Shown: one piece after another, positions 61,966-64,000 of the stretch | Layout: each line of letters opens with the position of its first letter | How positions within the stretch are numbered: the stretch's first letter is position 1 | Source of the DNA: Arion vulgaris | Taxonomy: Eukaryota > Mollusca > Gastropoda > Stylommatophora > Arionidae | Direction: 5' to 3' | Length of the DNA stretch: 64,000 bases | Assembly: GCA_020796225.1 (NCBI GenBank) | Contig: CM036767.1 | Span: forward strand, 10,961,927 to 11,025,926 | Program-made: the position numbers and the translations under genes | The notes under the pieces: generated by a model | Told to the model about the DNA's origin: nothing | Seen by the model: only the letters and a program-made list of their open reading frames with translations | Databases searched by the model: none

Positions 61966-63615
61966 CGTGTTCGTAGCGCGTTGGACGATGGGTGAAAAGC
62001 CCCCTGTGAGTGCGGTTCAATTCCGTGGGCTGGCCAGAAAAGCCAATAGTGAAACACGTACAAACAAAGTACTATAGTTTTACAAAAACAGAAACAGTGA
62101 CGATAAATAGCAACGTTTCGACCAACAAGGCCTTTATCAAGCAAACGAACAAACAGGAGTGACAAATTAAAATGAAACACAAATGGACGACCAAATACAA
62201 ACGTATCTAAGGAAAAGCTAGAATAAAAACGAATAACGAAATAAATGTAACACAAAAACACACATAAAAACTAGAAATAGAACGGAAAGAAACAATGAAA
62301 CATCTAGTAAATATATAACTTGAATACATGCAACATATACCCATATAGAGTACAAAGCATAGGAAGAGAAAGTACTAAGAAGCATAAGAATGTAATACGT
62401 TGAGCCCGCGTGGTCGCAAGGTACCATACAAAGAAATCAACCGATTCTCCAGAGCAAATCGACTACGATCATCAGAGGAACATGATCGGATGGCTGTGAC
62501 CTGGACATCGCAAGCTCCTGAATGGCCAGTATCATTGAAATGGGTAGCTACAGGGGTCACAGAGCATTGGCGTATATCGCGCAAGTGTTGGGCGAATCGG
62601 TCACTGAGTCTCCTGCCGGTTTCCCCAATATAGGCCTTGTTGCACCGCTTGCAGATAATGGCATAGATAATATTACGGACTCGCACGTGAAACTGTCTTC
62701 AACAACGAACGTGGCTTTTGGAAAAGACACCGTGCGGGTCTGTATGACATAAGCACAAGTGTTGCAGCGCCGACGACCACACTGGATGGTGCCAAAATGA
62801 CTCTGGATATTAGGCTTGAGGCGACTGTGAACCAACATATCCTTAAGGCTTCTGTCCCGTCTGTACGCCACCAAAGGATAGTGTTGGAAGATTGAACGTG
62901 TCTCAGGATCAGACTGAAGAATGGAGAGATGACGGGAAAAGACTTTCTTCACAAGGGCACTATGAGGGTGGAAAGTTAAGACAAGTTTCACCCTGTCAGA
63001 ATTGGAAGTTCTATGCTGGTTAGAGAGGCCTCCTGGCGAGAAATTTGCTGAACGCGCCGCATAGCAGAAGCAAGCACCTTATCCGGGTATAAGCGCTTAC
63101 GAAAGAAATCCAGCATCTCGTGAGCTCTATCGAGAAAATCGTCGTCCTCGCTACAGAGGCGACGAAGGCGCAAGAGTTGAGAGAATGGTAAAGAATCACG
63201 ACAAGCCTGGGAATGGGAAGAGGTATAAAGAAGAAACTATGTGCATCAGTAGGCTTGTAGTAAACTGATGTAGTGATGGTGGATAGGCTGATATTGATAG
63301 TGATGTCAAGAAAGTTGACACAAGAGGTAGAGATGTGTGATGTAAACCGAATAGCCGGATTGAAGACATTAATGAAATTAATGAAGCGTGACAAATCGGC
63401 TTCAGGCATATCGGTAATGCCAATACAATCATCAATGTATCTATGATACACAGACGGAAGAGGGCCATCATAGGAATTCCATACTAGGTGCTCAAGATGA
63501 CCCATGAATAGACAAGCATAACTGGGTCCCATTTTAGTACCCAGAAAAGCCACAGGTTTACGGTGTTTGTGGCACCAAAGGGTTACGATGTTCATGGCAC
63601 CGAGCCGAAGAGCTA
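61966..63615 (+). mobile_element. SINE-C split by a Penelope-like element
   Basis: Head GCGTGTTCGTAGCGCGTTGG with GCGGTTCAATTCCG at 61966-62045. Body and tail CAGGTTTACGGTGTTTGTGG...CACCGAGCCGAAGAGC at 63553-63615. The junction word CCAGAAAAGCCA is present on both sides. Confidence 0.88.
62034..63552 (-). mobile_element. Penelope-like element with 12-bp target duplication
   Basis: Element 62046-63540 (1,495 bp), duplication CCAGAAAAGCCA at 62034-62045 and 63541-63552. On the minus strand it is 5'-truncated inside RT: it begins LGTKMGPSYACLFMGHLEHL, then YHRYIDDCIGI (intact catalytic box), the thumb, CGRRRCNTCAYVIQTRTV and the endonuclease block CKRCNKAYIGETGRRLSDRF. A few frameshifts are present. 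The 3' end carries GTTTCGACC...GGCCTTTATCAAGC. It is closely related to the 35.5 kb copy. Confidence 0.93.
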
Positions 63616-63621
63616 AATCCT

Positions 63622-63740
63622 AGAGATCTCCGAAAAATTGCAAATGTATCTCAGTCTGGAATCGACCGACAACCGCGAGAATGTTATGCAAACCACTTTC
63701 TCATAAGCACTAAACCACTTTCCTATACAGATCCCCCCAT
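63622..63740 (-). mobile_element. SINE-E fragment
   Basis: AGATCTCCGAAAAATTGCAA, GTCTGGAATCGACCGACAAC, GTTATGCAAACCACTTTCTC. It adjoins the SINE-C tail. Confidence 0.55.
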
Positions 63741-64000
63741 AACTCAAAGACTAATCTTAGCCCTAATACAAATTCTGTTCCCAATCCCAGCTCTAGGCAT
63801 AGCTTATATCCATAACACTAATCCTAATTCTAGCCAGATAAATTAATAGAAAAGAAATTAACAAACAACGTAGAAAACAATCCAAACTTTCAACACAGCC
63901 ATTAATTAAAAAACTTAACCGGCCACGGTTAATCCTATCCAAAGCTTATTTACTAAATTTCAATTGATAAGACTAATCTTCTACTAAAAGATCTACTAAA
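63741..64000. other. Window end, nothing recognised
   Basis: C/A/T-rich sequence with CCTAAT and CCCAAT words and no match to the repeats above. Confidence 0.3.

Overview
This is a stretch of an animal nuclear genome. Protein-coding exons are short and separated by 0.3 to 5 kb introns with GT/AG junctions, and most of the rest is decayed retrotransposons, SINEs and small DNA transposons. Three conserved single-copy metazoan genes can be rebuilt exon by exon. The repeat content (Penelope-like elements, RTE- and I-like LINEs, tRNA-derived SINEs, piggyBac-like and hAT MITEs, and a SPIN-like hAT) suggests an invertebrate, most plausibly a lophotrochozoan such as a freshwater gastropod. That assignment is inference; no species marker is visible.

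Layout. (1) 1-1,100: a LINE reverse-transcriptase fragment, then sequence upstream of MBOAT7. (2) 1,104-13,630, plus strand: MBOAT7 (lysophosphatidylinositol acyltransferase), seven coding exons, with introns full of SINEs, a hAT element holding a nested SINE, a SPIN-like MITE and a piggyBac-like MITE. (3) 13,631-20,030: convergent intergenic region with a 31-bp minisatellite, LINE debris and a Penelope fragment. (4) 20,033-34,847, minus strand: F8A/HAP40, the huntingtin-associated 40 kDa protein. Ten coding exons were found, and two short segments were not located. (5) 34,848-39,966: divergent intergenic region with a 2.0 kb Penelope-like element flanked by 12-bp target-site duplications and a piggyBac-like element with TTAA ends. 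(6) 39,967-56,811, plus strand: DUS1L (tRNA-dihydrouridine synthase 1-like), eleven exons that join in frame into 492 codons. (7) 56,812-64,000: no host gene recognised; SINEs, LINE RNase H fragments and a second Penelope-like element inserted inside a SINE.

The three genes (phosphoinositide acyl-chain remodelling, huntingtin complex, tRNA modification) have no evident shared pathway and are simply neighbours. Two of them each carry one apparent single-base frame break in a short homopolymer (MBOAT7 exon 6, F8A exon 8) while everything around it is conserved. This looks more like assembly error than gene loss.

The most unusual material is in the repeats: a set of SINE families that share a head and central motif but carry different tails, nested insertions that give a relative chronology, Penelope 3' ends with a repeated hammerhead-like motif (twice as inverted repeats), and a SPIN-like hAT MITE with perfect 8-bp target duplications. 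Family labels such as SINE-A or LINE-a are mine. No CRISPR array, rRNA gene, functional tRNA gene, riboswitch or prokaryotic feature was seen.
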